NCBI RefSeq assembly: GCF_900109035.1
Contig: NZ_FNYD01000003.1
Location: 372,001-436,000 of the forward strand
Direction of reading: 5' to 3'
Length of the DNA stretch: 64,000 nt
Origin: Cribrihabitans marinus
Lineage (GTDB): Bacteria > Pseudomonadota > Alphaproteobacteria > Rhodobacterales > Rhodobacteraceae
In this document: in pieces, positions 1 to 7,624 of the stretch
Layout: each line of letters opens with the position of its first letter
Position numbering within the stretch: position 1 is the first letter of the stretch
Notes under the pieces: model-generated
The model's input: the letters and a program-made list of their open reading frames with translations, nothing else
Told to the model about the DNA's origin: nothing
Databases searched by the model: none
Made by a program: the position numbers and the translations under genes

Positions 1-80
1 TCTGCTGGATTGGAATTAGTCACGTGACGTCGACACAAAAACGAATTCGAAATTTTTCTGAAAAATCTTTCAGGGCTCTG

Positions 81-106
81 AAAAAGGGGCGGAAATGTCC
101 GCCCCT
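81..106 (-). terminator. Intrinsic terminator of the leftward early operon
   Basis: Read on the minus strand, a perfect 9-bp stem (arms at 98-106 and 85-93, loop of four at 94-97) is followed by a run of five T. It sits just past the stop of the leftward gene ending at 119, so it should end that transcript. Confidence 0.8.
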
Positions 107-118
107 GGGATGCCGTGG

Positions 119-745
119 TCAACCAGAAATTTGCGCATTCAGAGCATCGGCAGCGGCACCTGGATCATTTTTGACGTGATCCTCCGCAGCCTGCTCAACA
201 GCCAGAATCTGATCGAGCAGGCCATTTCCAAGTTCGACCTTCATCTCATCGTCGATCTTTGCCCACGCATCTTCGACGCGCAGTTTCGGATCCTCTGCAA
301 CCTCAAGCAGTCGAGCGCGATACGCTTCCGCTTTGCTTCCGACCTTCGCTTGAACTTTAAGGGGTTGAACCGTGAAGTTCCCGCGGGCGTTGCGTGCCGT
401 CGCAAGGTTCAGCTTCCTGGGTTGAGTCAAACCCTCCATGTGACTGACCCGGATGCCGCCGACATCCGCTCCTCCAAATCTGACTTTCTCGTCGCACCAG
501 ATCGTGCAATGAAGACCAACCCACTTTTCCGCATCGAGCCCCCAGACCATGCCGAGAATGCGGCGAACGGTCAGGGCTGGCTTCCAAGGTTTTCCTTCAT
601 CGCCGTCAAAGTATAGCGCAAGGGGCTGGTCCCCCTTGACAAGCTCTGCACTGCGGATCCGGATCGTGCGCGGACCAGACAGCAAGTCATATGCATTGAG
701 TTGGTCGGTCTTGCCAACCATGGTTTTTGTGATGTCGATTGCCAT
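119..745 (-). CDS. Phage recombination-associated protein, possible ssDNA-binding/annealing partner
   Basis: A 208-residue protein lying 5 bases after the RecE-like nuclease, the place where phages usually keep a single-strand annealing or ssDNA-binding partner. I chose the start at 745 (MAIDITK) because AAGGA lies just upstream; a longer reading frame from 793 would overlap the nuclease gene. The middle holds a hydrophobic/aromatic core (about residues 50-105, with WGLDAEKWVGL and VGGIRVSHM) that looks like a beta-rich, OB-like fold; the C-terminus is helical and acidic, as in many SSB-like proteins. I do not see a catalytic motif. The function is inferred from position and general look only; it could be an unrelated recombination accessory. 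Confidence 0.55.
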   Translation of the reverse strand: MAIDITKTMVGKTDQLNAYDLLSGPRTIRIRSAELVKGDQPLALYFDGDEGKPWKPALTVRRILGMVWGLDAEKWVGLHCTIWCDEKVRFGGADVGGIRVSHMEGLTQPRKLNLATARNARGNFTVQPLKVQAKVGSKAEAYRARLLEVAEDPKLRVEDAWAKIDDEMKVELGNGLLDQILAVEQAAEDHVKNDPGAAADALNAQISG

Positions 746-750
746 TTTTA

Positions 751-1776
751 TTATCCTTCTTCGGCTTCGTAAGATTCCCGACGCAGCACCCATTCTGGTA
801 GTGAGATCGGCTCAATTTGGGGGGAATATGCGGGCCAGTCATCAGCGGTCAGACACTCTGCATATCGAGCCAGGTCTTCACGGTAATCGCGACGGCCGAT
901 GTCGACGCTCTCTGCGTCGAGCATGTAGACACCCACCGCGTAAGGCGCAGTCTTCTCAACTGCGACGAACACAAAGTGCGTAGGGGCCGGCATATTGAGC
1001 GGGTTTGGGCCTTGCTCCAAAGCAGCTTTAATGCCGTCAACATAGAAGGCGTGTTGGACATGGTAGCGCCAGTTGTAGATCGACTTCGAGAAACCCTCTG
1101 GGCTCGCATCCAGGCAGGTTTTGAGATCTACAATCAGCCCATCGCGTCGCCAAAAGTCAGGACGGCAACGGCATTGAACGCCAGTTTCCGGATCTTTCCA
1201 GTAGCAGCTCAACTCAGCAATACCCGCCTCGGGGTCGAGCAGTTTGCCAGCAACGGGGTGAGCCATGACTGATGCACGCACGGCCTCAGCCTGTGCAAGC
1301 TCCTCTTCAGTGAGTATCTCGCGGCCACCAACCTCATCGGCATAAGCAGCTTTGGCATCGTCAAGGAAAATGGCATCCGGGTCAGCTTCACGCAGTCTGT
1401 CAGTGATGGCAGCCTTTGCGCCGCTCACAGGCAGGCCAAGCTCTTTCAGGCGGGCTTTGATGTCATCGGCGGTTGCCAATGCACCCACAGGCGCCACAAA
1501 CGGCCGGGCGTATTCTTTCCAAAAGTTTTCCGGTTCAAGTAGTATTGTGTGGTCAATCGTGCCAGTGCGTTGCGCCGCTGTCGGTGCCTTGCGCTCTACT
1601 GTCCGAGAGTGCAGGAAATGCGCCGGTGACTTGCGGATGACATCGAGGCTTGACTTGGAAACCTCTTCCTTGCCGCCGTGATATTTGGCATTACTCAAGC
1701 CTGGGTGCACTCCAATTTTCTTGGTGTCCGGATCGACAGCTTCGCACTGCTCAACGTCGAAATTTTCATGTTTCAT
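751..1776 (-). CDS. RecE-like PD-(D/E)XK exonuclease with SAP-like insert
   Basis: A 341-residue nuclease of the phage RecE/exodeoxyribonuclease VIII type. The N-terminal part has the usual Ser-rich entry (VSKSSLDVIRKSPAHFL) and a GTxxH-like step (QRTGTIDHTILL). The C-terminal half carries the PD-(D/E)XK core: Glu in IAELSCYW, Asp in CRPDFW, and D-x-K in IVDLKTC. Between them, about residues 103-130, a stretch reads DIKARLKELGLPVSGAKAAI, which fits the SAP helix-extension-helix DNA-binding motif; I do not recall this in classical RecE. It should resect double-strand ends for homologous recombination during phage replication. It overlaps the upstream small gene by four bases (ATGA) and sits in one leftward operon with its neighbour at 119. 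Confidence 0.8.
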   Translation of the reverse strand: MKHENFDVEQCEAVDPDTKKIGVHPGLSNAKYHGGKEEVSKSSLDVIRKSPAHFLHSRTVERKAPTAAQRTGTIDHTILLEPENFWKEYARPFVAPVGALATADDIKARLKELGLPVSGAKAAITDRLREADPDAIFLDDAKAAYADEVGGREILTEEELAQAEAVRASVMAHPVAGKLLDPEAGIAELSCYWKDPETGVQCRCRPDFWRRDGLIVDLKTCLDASPEGFSKSIYNWRYHVQHAFYVDGIKAALEQGPNPLNMPAPTHFVFVAVEKTAPYAVGVYMLDAESVDIGRRDYREDLARYAECLTADDWPAYSPQIEPISLPEWVLRRESYEAEEG

Positions 1777-2012
1777 CTGTTTAGTCCTGCCTCAACTTCT
1801 GTTTTTCTCTGAGCCGCTTTAGCGGCTTTCAGTTTGTTCATTTGTTCGACTATTTCCATTAGAGCGTCGCCAAGTTTCAGCACCTTGTATTCCAGCTCAG
1901 ACTGCTCATTTGCGAGGTCGACGGCGGTCAAGAACAGCGCCGCATAATCCGGATTCTTCGGATCATGCTGCACGAGTTCTGCCGCTTCTTTGAATGTTGT
2001 GAGTTTTGTCAT
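1773..2012 (-). CDS. Small helical protein of unknown function
   Basis: A 79-residue, largely helical, charged protein with heptad-like spacing in residues 30-65 (ANEQSELEYKVLKLGDALME) that suggests a short coiled coil. No known domain recognised. It starts at 2012 with a GGAAACGGAGA-type Shine-Dalgarno sequence and its stop overlaps the start of the RecE-like nuclease by four bases, so translation is probably coupled. Being in the recombination operon suggests a role in early DNA metabolism, but nothing in the sequence proves it. Confidence 0.6.
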   Translation of the reverse strand: MTKLTTFKEAAELVQHDPKNPDYAALFLTAVDLANEQSELEYKVLKLGDALMEIVEQMNKLKAAKAAQRKTEVEAGLNR

Positions 2013-2075
2013 TTCTCCGTTTCCTTCCGTCCTGGAATGGACTTAGGGAAGCGGAATGGGCTGATCCAAATGCAT

Positions 2076-2375
2076 TCATGCGAATTCGCGCTGTTTCAGT
2101 GCAATTTCAGATAGCATTTCGAATACACAGTCCTCGCAAGCCCCTTCCGGAGGGCAAGCGCAAAACACATCTGAAAGAAATTGGAGGCAGTTCCAGATGT
2201 CGTGTTCACACTCCCGTTGGTAGCCAGACACACGCTCTTTGTTTTGATAAACGTCCGAATAAATTCCACCGTCAAACGGCTTAACTTCGACGAGGTATTC
2301 ACTGCCGTCTGTTGCTGTTACGTGAAAATCCAGGCCGTCTTTTTGGTATATTTCAATGCGAGTTTTTGTTGTCAT
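2076..2375 (-). CDS. Small cysteine-rich early protein, unknown
   Basis: A 99-residue protein with a beta-rich N-terminal half (RIEIYQKDGLDFHVTATDG) and a C-terminal cysteine cluster (CACPPEGACEDC, four Cys within 12 residues) that could bind a metal or form disulfides. No family recognised. It is the first gene of the leftward early operon, and 63 bases separate it from the next gene. G+C is lower than in the chromosome, as in other phage early genes. Confidence 0.55.
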   Translation of the reverse strand: MTTKTRIEIYQKDGLDFHVTATDGSEYLVEVKPFDGGIYSDVYQNKERVSGYQRECEHDIWNCLQFLSDVFCACPPEGACEDCVFEMLSEIALKQREFA

Positions 2376-2525
2376 TTAGTAGTTCCGTTTTCACTACCGC
2401 CCGGCGATCAGTGCGGTTTCTACGCATTACTTCGCTCTGACTTTCTGAGCGCGGAAATCGAACCTGCGAACTTTTTTTTAAGCCGCTGTTTTCAATTGAT
2501 TTGTTTTTTGAGGATGCACGGGAAA

Positions 2526-2787
2526 GCCCCCGGCAGGGCGTCTGGGAGAGGTCCAGGAGAGGGGCAGCACGCGCGCCCCATCTCTTGGCGGAGAGGGGTC
2601 CAGGGGGTGTCGGCAGAGCCTCACTCCCGGCCGACAGGAAGTCCCGTCGGAGATGAGTGGAAGGGGTCCAGGGGAAGGGCGCGATAGCCCGGCCATTGGG
2701 AGCGGAGAAGTCCAGAAGAGGCGGCGCGACAGCCCCTCTTTTGCGTCCCCCGGAAAGGTCCCGCGGAAGGCGGCCCCCGGCAGGGCG
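2526..2787. repeat. Five purine-rich GGTCCAG-type repeats inside a 15-bp direct repeat
   Basis: The 15-mer GCCCCCGGCAGGGCG occurs at 2526-2540 and again, identical, at 2773-2787. Between the two copies lie five imperfect copies of a purine-rich unit built around GGTCC(A)G (centres near 2555, 2601, 2668, 2712 and 2761), spaced about 44-67 bases. The unit is asymmetric and always on the same strand. It may be a protein-binding array such as an origin of transfer or replication for the relaxase-like protein downstream; that is inference from position. Confidence 0.55.
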
Positions 2788-2875
2788 AACGGTAACTCTG
2801 AAAAAGCGCAGCGGTCTGGACCCAGTCCAGATTTGCAGAGTTATTTAGTGAGATTTAGCCCACGTAGCATTTTCT

Positions 2876-2913
2876 CGGAGCGGCATGCGCAGCAGGGCCC
2901 CATCTCCCTCCCG
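2876..2913 (+). promoter_or_regulatory. Weak copy of the phage sigma-32-like promoter (relaxase-like gene)
   Basis: Right box GGCCCCATCTCC (2896-2907) matches the phage element at 11 of 12 positions and contains an exact CCCCATCT, the classical sigma-32 -10 core. The left box is poor. A strong AGGAGG (2917-2922) and the ATG at 2932 follow. Confidence 0.45.
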
Positions 2914-2931
2914 AACAGGAGGATAATATAT

Positions 2932-4188
2932 ATGTCACACGCAGTCGTTTATCACATGGAAGGCTACTCTCCAGAGCAGTTGATCTATTTCCAAAAGCAT
3001 CACAATCGAACGCACGGAGACCTTGAGCATTGCGCTCCCGACCGGTTCAAGCAGAACCGTGTCATTCACGGAAATCGAGAAACTTGGGCTACAGATTTTG
3101 TCGCAGAAGTTGAGGCATACAAAGAACTGAACATGCGGAACGAGGTTGCTGCGCTTTATGCTCGCGGTCGGCCCACGGAAGCAAAGCGACGGCACACTCG
3201 CGGCGGCATAGATCCCTGGAAAAAGAGCAGTGAACTGGGCGTCGCTCGCAGCATCCTTCTGTCTGCCCACGACGATTTCTTCAAACAGAAAGGCTTCGAA
3301 GATTTCGAAGGTGCGGACTTCCGAGATCCTGAAATCTGCGCCGCGTTTGAAGAGCTTGCCGAGACATTCGTTGAAGAGAAGATACCGAAGAAATACTGGC
3401 TATTTGCGGTGTGGGAGTATGATGAAAAATCACCCCATCTGCATCTCTACGCTCGCGCGTGGAACACGAAAGAGACGAAGACCAAAGGCGTCCAACGCAT
3501 GCTGCAGCCAACGGATATGATCCACTTTCGCAATGCCGAGAAGGCGCAAGACGAGATCGGAGAATGGTTCGAAGGCATCGGGCTGACGCGCGGCAAGAAG
3601 ACTGCAAAGGCTCGGCGTGAAGCTCGCGCGAAGGGCGAGATGCCACCGGACAAAGCGCGCCGACTTGAGCCTTGGCAATGGCGCCAGCAGCAGCGGATGG
3701 GTCTGATTGAAGCAGAGAAGAAATCCGTTGCGGCGGCCGATCTTGAAGAGAATAAGCGCCAGGAAGCCGAGGCCGAACGCGAGGCCGCACGAAAAGAGCG
3801 TGAAGCCCTTTCCCTTGCAATAATAGCAGAGGATCGGCGGCGCGAACGCGAGGAGCGCGAGCATTTGGCACGACTGAAGAAAGCCGATGAAGAGGCCGCA
3901 GAGCGCCGTCGTCTGACCGACACCGAGCGCACTGCACGCATAGCGGAGGAAGACAGACAGAGAGCTGAGCGCGACAAAAATCTTGATGCGAAAGCAGCAG
4001 AGGTCGAGCGCAAAACCGGCCTCCTGGTCAGTGCTTTGCGCGAGTTTGAAAATCTCGGGGAGGCGGTCAAAACCGCTGCGCGCAAGGTCGGGCTGGTCGA
4101 TCATCCGCTCGTTCAAACGAGCGTCCGGGCGATTACAAGAATGCGGGAAATGATCGGCAACCTCGGCGGCGATCAGCGGCAGCGGTGA
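2932..4188 (+). CDS. MobV/Pre-family HUH relaxase homologue
   Basis: A 418-residue protein. Residues about 22-40 carry an HHNR motif followed by a D-x-F-x-x-N stretch, as in motif I of MobV/Pre plasmid mobilisation proteins. Residues about 160-172 read YDEKSPHLHLY, which fits the metal-binding HUH motif (family form: D-E-x-x-P-H-x-H). The HUH Tyr cannot be assigned. Residues about 262-370 are a long charged coiled coil (many R/E/A), also usual in MobV proteins. I chose ATG 2932 because AGGAGG sits at 2917-2922; a longer open frame upstream is low-complexity. In plasmids such proteins nick oriT and start transfer; in a phage it may initiate replication, or be a plasmid relic. It is followed by a helicase and a nuclease that could act with it. 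Confidence 0.7.
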   Translation: MSHAVVYHMEGYSPEQLIYFQKHHNRTHGDLEHCAPDRFKQNRVIHGNRETWATDFVAEVEAYKELNMRNEVAALYARGRPTEAKRRHTRGGIDPWKKSSELGVARSILLSAHDDFFKQKGFEDFEGADFRDPEICAAFEELAETFVEEKIPKKYWLFAVWEYDEKSPHLHLYARAWNTKETKTKGVQRMLQPTDMIHFRNAEKAQDEIGEWFEGIGLTRGKKTAKARREARAKGEMPPDKARRLEPWQWRQQQRMGLIEAEKKSVAAADLEENKRQEAEAEREAARKEREALSLAIIAEDRRREREEREHLARLKKADEEAAERRRLTDTERTARIAEEDRQRAERDKNLDAKAAEVERKTGLLVSALREFENLGEAVKTAARKVGLVDHPLVQTSVRAITRMREMIGNLGGDQRQR

Positions 4189-4225
4189 CCGCCGGAACAT
4201 ACCTTGGGGCCACATCTCCAGGGTA
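4188..4225 (+). promoter_or_regulatory. Phage sigma-32-like promoter A (helicase, leaderless)
   Basis: Left box ACCGCCGGAA at 4188, right box GGCCACATCTCC at 4208-4219, then five bases and the ATG at 4225, which coincides with the predicted +1. The left box overlaps the stop codon of the relaxase-like gene. Confidence 0.7.
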
Positions 4226-5673
4226 TGCAGCATGTTTCACTCAGGGATTATCAGGCGAAGATTGTCAGCGAAGTCTACTCCCACATTAGGGCCGGCCGTC
4301 GCCGCATTCTCGTGCAGTCCCCAGTCGGGTCCGGCAAGACCAGGACGGCCGCGCGCTTTGTCCATGACGGTCTGTCCCGTGCACTGAATATCCTGTTCGC
4401 CGCTCACAGAAAAGAGCTGGTCACGCAGCCTCGCGACACGTTCGCGGCGTTCGATATGCGCGCTGGGATCGTCAAAGCCGGGTTCGATTTCGAGCCCGAC
4501 CTACCGCTCCAGATCGCTTCGGTGCAGACTCTCGTCGGCAAGCTCGACGCGATCACCACTCCAAACCTGATCATTCTTGATGAAGCGCACCACGCGACTG
4601 CAGGGATGTGGGCGGCGATCCTTGCCGAGTATCCGGACGCCATCGTCATTGGTCTCTCTGGCACGCCCGAGCGTGCTGATGGAACTGGCCTATCTGATAT
4701 CTTTGAGGTGATGGTCGAAGGTCCATCTATACCCTGGCTCATTGAGCGCGGCTATCTTGTGGATTGCGATGTATTCGGTGCGCCAGATCGGCTCATTCTA
4801 TCTAAACCAAGGGGTTCAGATTACGATCCGTCAAAGATCATAAAGGCTCTCGAAAGAAAGGGTAGGGACGGCGATCCTCTTGTCCGCTTCCAGGCGCAGC
4901 ACAAGCCAGGCAAACGCGGCGTGGGATTTGGTCCTTCTGTCGAATTCTGTGAACATCAAGCAGAGCGATTTCAATCTGCTGGCTTCAAAGCTTTCTGTCT
5001 TTCGGCGGCGACCCCGGATGATGATAGAGATGCGATCCTTGCTGGATACGAGACCGGCGACACCGATTTTGTCTGGAATGTAGACGTTATAGGAGAGGGG
5101 ACAGATATCCCCGACCTGGAGATTCTTATCGACTGCGCAAAGACCATGTCGATTGTCAGATACATCCAGCGAGCAGGCCGGATACTTCGCCCGGCTGATG
5201 GCAAGATATGCGGCATCTATGAAGACTTGGTCGGGAATGTCGCCGAGCACGGACACCCGTGCATTGCGCGAAAATTCTCACTGCAGGGTTCAGCGGGCCG
5301 GGTCAAAGCATCTGAAGTCACGGAAGACGGTGAGCATCTATCGACGCGTCAGTGCAACACATGCTTCCAGCATTATCCTACGGCACCGGTTTGCAAATAC
5401 TGCGGCGCGGACAACGGGCCTGATAAGCGCATCTCGAAAGAGCGTGCGGCAGAGATCCGTAAGCTCGAAAAGGAAGAACTCGCAGCTGCCAAGAAAGAGG
5501 CCGCCAAGGTGCGCCTCGACGAGGAGCGAGCCTGTGGAAGCCTGCAGGAGCTCCAGGCACTTGGCACGCGCCGTGGCTACGCCCCTGGATGGGCATTCAA
5601 GAGATGGAAGACCATGGGAGGCCGGCCAAAGCCTGCCGGGCCAAAGTTCGGCCTGGACGGCTGGCCGACATGA
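4225..5673 (+). CDS. SF2 DEAH-type helicase with C-terminal zinc ribbon
   Basis: A 482-residue superfamily 2 helicase. Walker A is SPVGSGKT (residues about 32-39), the DEAH box is ILDEAHH (about 117-123), motif III is GLSGTPER, and motif VI is YIQRAGRILRP. A CxxC-x(10)-CxxC zinc ribbon (CNTCFQHYPTAPVCKYCG, near 377-394) and a basic helix follow. Start: a TTG at 4204 is possible, but that start lies inside the promoter element; ATG 4225 falls exactly at the predicted transcription start and has no Shine-Dalgarno sequence, so I call it leaderless. It overlaps the VRR-NUC gene by four bases. Resembles the RecQ/RadD-like ATP-dependent helicases often found with phage replication nucleases; it likely unwinds or remodels DNA in replication. 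Confidence 0.85.
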   Translation: MQHVSLRDYQAKIVSEVYSHIRAGRRRILVQSPVGSGKTRTAARFVHDGLSRALNILFAAHRKELVTQPRDTFAAFDMRAGIVKAGFDFEPDLPLQIASVQTLVGKLDAITTPNLIILDEAHHATAGMWAAILAEYPDAIVIGLSGTPERADGTGLSDIFEVMVEGPSIPWLIERGYLVDCDVFGAPDRLILSKPRGSDYDPSKIIKALERKGRDGDPLVRFQAQHKPGKRGVGFGPSVEFCEHQAERFQSAGFKAFCLSAATPDDDRDAILAGYETGDTDFVWNVDVIGEGTDIPDLEILIDCAKTMSIVRYIQRAGRILRPADGKICGIYEDLVGNVAEHGHPCIARKFSLQGSAGRVKASEVTEDGEHLSTRQCNTCFQHYPTAPVCKYCGADNGPDKRISKERAAEIRKLEKEELAAAKKEAAKVRLDEERACGSLQELQALGTRRGYAPGWAFKRWKTMGGRPKPAGPKFGLDGWPT

Positions 5674-6053
5674 CCCGAAAGACAGACAGATCCAAGCGCC
5701 GGGACCGGCCGGAATCGGTAATCCTGAAAGAATGCTTGGTCATGATCTCCGCGGCCGGACTGGGCATATGCTGGCGACAGAATGCAGGGAAGATCCAGTC
5801 CGCATCCGGACACTGGATTGAACTCGGACCTGAAGGCATCGCAGATATCGTCGGATTTCTTCCAGACGGCCAGATCTACTTTGTCGAGTGCAAGAAACGC
5901 ACCGGGAAGCAACGTGAGGCTCAAAAGCGATGGCAGACGGCCGTCGAGAAGATGGGTGCGATCTATGTCCTCGCCAGATCAGGTCAGGAGGCCGTGGATG
6001 GCATTATAGCGGTGGCAGGTGACCCAGCCGCCGATTGCTGTCGCAGTCATTGA
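5670..6053 (+). CDS. VRR-NUC domain endonuclease
   Basis: A 127-residue protein that is almost only a VRR-NUC domain (PD-(D/E)XK superfamily). The core reads GIADIVGF (Asp) followed by VECKKRTGKQREAQKRWQ (E-x-K plus the Q of motif III). Family members cut branched or flap DNA. Start ATG 5670 overlaps the helicase stop (ATGA), so the two are probably translated together and may form a helicase-nuclease pair. A longer frame from 5589 would overlap the helicase by 85 bases and is unlikely. The 3' end overlaps the convergent small gene at 6004-6270 by 50 bases. Confidence 0.85.
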   Translation: MTRKTDRSKRRDRPESVILKECLVMISAAGLGICWRQNAGKIQSASGHWIELGPEGIADIVGFLPDGQIYFVECKKRTGKQREAQKRWQTAVEKMGAIYVLARSGQEAVDGIIAVAGDPAADCCRSH

Positions 6054-6270
6054 GATGCTGGATCATGGCCATTCGACCGACAATTCGCATGTTTCGCTGC
6101 ATCGTAGGCAGCGTGACTGATCTAAATATGACCTGCACCATCACGTCCAAACCCAAAAACCGTATCCGCTGCTCATCCGTCATCCCGTTCATCTGCAGGA
6201 TCCGATGGTTCGAAACCCCGGCGGCGACGTAATCTGCGTCGGTCAAATCCTTCATTACCAGGCACTTCAC
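6004..6270 (-). CDS. Small unknown gene coupled to the sigma factor
   Basis: An 88-residue frame starting with GTG at 6270, overlapping the sigma-factor stop by four bases (GTGA), which suggests coupling; an ATG at 6255 is another possible start. N-terminal residues (LTDADYVAAGVSNHRIL) look like a helical, DNA-binding-like start, but no motif is clear. The 3' end overlaps the convergent VRR-NUC gene. It could be a modulator of the sigma factor; evidence is only its position. Confidence 0.4.
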   Translation of the reverse strand: MKCLVMKDLTDADYVAAGVSNHRILQMNGMTDEQRIRFLGLDVMVQVIFRSVTLPTMQRNMRIVGRMAMIQHLNDCDSNRRLGHLPPL

Positions 6271-7049
6271 AGCAAATCCTCCAGGCTTAGTCCGCGCTTT
6301 TGCAATGCAACCTTCAGGTCGGACATCGCCGCGACTTCGACTTGTCGGATACGCTCACGCGAAATGCTGAACTCTGCTGCCAAAACGTCGAGTGACACAA
6401 ATCCTTCTTCAAAAAAACGGGCTTCAACGATGCGACGGGCCCGAGGCTCAAGTGCATCGACGATCTCACGCAATATCTGCGTCACTCGCGGCGCGTCGAT
6501 CACTTCAGCCATGTCGATCCCATCGGCTGCCAACTGGACTCCATGCTCGCCGGCCTCTATGTCCTCAATAATCGCTTTTCCCTTGCGGACGCTAATGGCG
6601 TCAGCAGCGTGCTCTTCGGTGATGTTCAGCTCCAACGCTGCGTATTGAAGTGCTTCGCGATCCGTAAAGCCGACTGCCTCGGCTTCTGACATTAGACCAA
6701 AGATCTTGCGCTGCACGCGCTCTTCTTTACGAGAGTTTGAAAATGATACCGGCATTCCTTGCCGCTGGGCGCAGCGTAGAACGTTGTCGCGGATATAGAC
6801 TGCAGCACATCCGGAGAAAGGCTTGCCACGTAGCGCATTAAATGCCTTTGCTGCACGCATAATGCCGAGAACACCCTCCGAAACCAGGTCATCTCGCTCT
6901 ACAGGTGACCATTTTTTCGCGCGGCCGACTTCGCGATACACCAAACCCATGCATGAGTCGATCAGGTGCGACATGGCTTGTTCATCGCCTGCGGTTTGCC
7001 ATGCGGCGATCCACGCAGCTTGAAACTCTTTTCTCTGTCTGTCTTTCAT
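6267..7049 (-). CDS. Phage sigma-70 family factor, sigma-32 (RpoH)-like
   Basis: A 260-residue sigma factor. Region 2 runs about residues 28-92 (DDLVSEGVLGIMRAAKAF, then YIRDNVLR). Residues 113-120 read QRKIFGLM, close to the RpoH box (QRKLFFNLR) that marks heat-shock sigma factors. Region 4.2 has the helix-turn-helix at about 218-245 (LAAEFSISRERIRQVEVAAM). A region-1.1 acidic tail is absent, as in RpoH. It should direct core polymerase to a special promoter class, and the phage carries at least ten near-identical sigma-32-like elements on the other strand. Start ATG 7049 is followed by a basic N-terminus. Gene lies leftward with an upstream HNH gene. Assignment to RpoH type is strong; that it drives the phage elements is inference. 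Confidence 0.88.
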   Translation of the reverse strand: MKDRQRKEFQAAWIAAWQTAGDEQAMSHLIDSCMGLVYREVGRAKKWSPVERDDLVSEGVLGIMRAAKAFNALRGKPFSGCAAVYIRDNVLRCAQRQGMPVSFSNSRKEERVQRKIFGLMSEAEAVGFTDREALQYAALELNITEEHAADAISVRKGKAIIEDIEAGEHGVQLAADGIDMAEVIDAPRVTQILREIVDALEPRARRIVEARFFEEGFVSLDVLAAEFSISRERIRQVEVAAMSDLKVALQKRGLSLEDLL

Positions 7050-7123
7050 TGCCTGAGCCCTGCATTTTTATCGTTATGCAGGGGACATAGGTTCGCAATC
7101 TGCGGCTCTGAAATTAGGCCCAA

Positions 7124-7588
7124 TTATTTTCTCGGCCCATAATGCTTGCCGAACATAGAGCTGACGCCGCCATTGCGCTCGCCGATATACCCCTTCTTCG
7201 CACGCTGCCGCTCACGCTCGCACTCACGACAGTTGCCGCGTGTCATACGAACGCCGTCGACATACTTCTTTGTTGGAAATTCGCTGTCAGGCTGTTCTAC
7301 GCCGCACTGAGTGCACTTCTTGAACCACACCCCTTCAACCCATCTGTGCCCCATATGCAGACGCTTGTGCGTGACGGTATCGACGCATTCCAGGTTTTCC
7401 AGGCGGTTGTCTGTGCGGTCATGGTTGCGATGATGAATTTGGAAGCCATCAGGGATTGGGCCATGGGCTTCTTCCCAGACAATTCTGTGCTCGCCGATCA
7501 GACCACCATCATCCTGAATGACGAAGACGTAGCCGGTCGATCCGATGAACTTGAAGCCAGGGGGCTGAGTGTTCTTTGTTTGTGTCAT
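7124..7588 (-). CDS. HNH endonuclease with zinc fingers
   Basis: A 154-residue HNH protein of the HNH_3/homing type: residues about 30-75 read GEHRIVWEEAHGPIPDG then QIHHRNHDRTDNRLENLE, the H-N-H core. A Cys set downstream (KKCTQCG and NCRECER) forms a zinc finger. Such genes are common as free-standing homing nucleases in phages. It is upstream of the sigma gene (75 bases between), on the same strand. It might be a selfish element rather than a phage function. Confidence 0.8.
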   Translation of the reverse strand: MTQTKNTQPPGFKFIGSTGYVFVIQDDGGLIGEHRIVWEEAHGPIPDGFQIHHRNHDRTDNRLENLECVDTVTHKRLHMGHRWVEGVWFKKCTQCGVEQPDSEFPTKKYVDGVRMTRGNCRECERERQRAKKGYIGERNGGVSSMFGKHYGPRK

Positions 7589-7624
7589 GCAGGGGAATTA
7601 GTCCCCTGCAGCTATTCCAAAAAA

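Larger units (their letters stand above)
2376..2931. other. Non-coding divergent region before the relaxase-like gene
   Basis: There is no credible gene in these 556 bases. Several frames stay open, but their translations are low-complexity Gly/Pro/Arg and unlike the flanking genes. The region holds the promoters expected for two divergent operons, an A+T-rich part (about 2469-2515), a purine-rich repeat block (2526-2787, separate entry), and a weak copy of the phage promoter element (2876-2913). This is the usual place for an oriT next to a MobV-type gene. Confidence 0.6.

Noticed and set aside
41-75. Left attachment site at the window start
   Set aside because: The first bases are phage-like and A+T-rich with no match to the guaB end seen at 35261-35311; attL is probably outside.
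95-616. Plus-strand frame over the first early gene
   Set aside because: It overlaps the terminator and the leftward coding gene with a good ribosome site; no support.
2577-2584. CCCCATCT, an exact sigma-32-type -10 core
   Set aside because: No left box of the phage type at 13 bases and no gene just downstream; kept only as context for the weak copy at 2876.
2653-2931. Longer open frame ahead of the relaxase-like gene (93 more residues)
   Set aside because: The extension is low-complexity from the repeat array; a perfect AGGAGG sits before ATG 2932.
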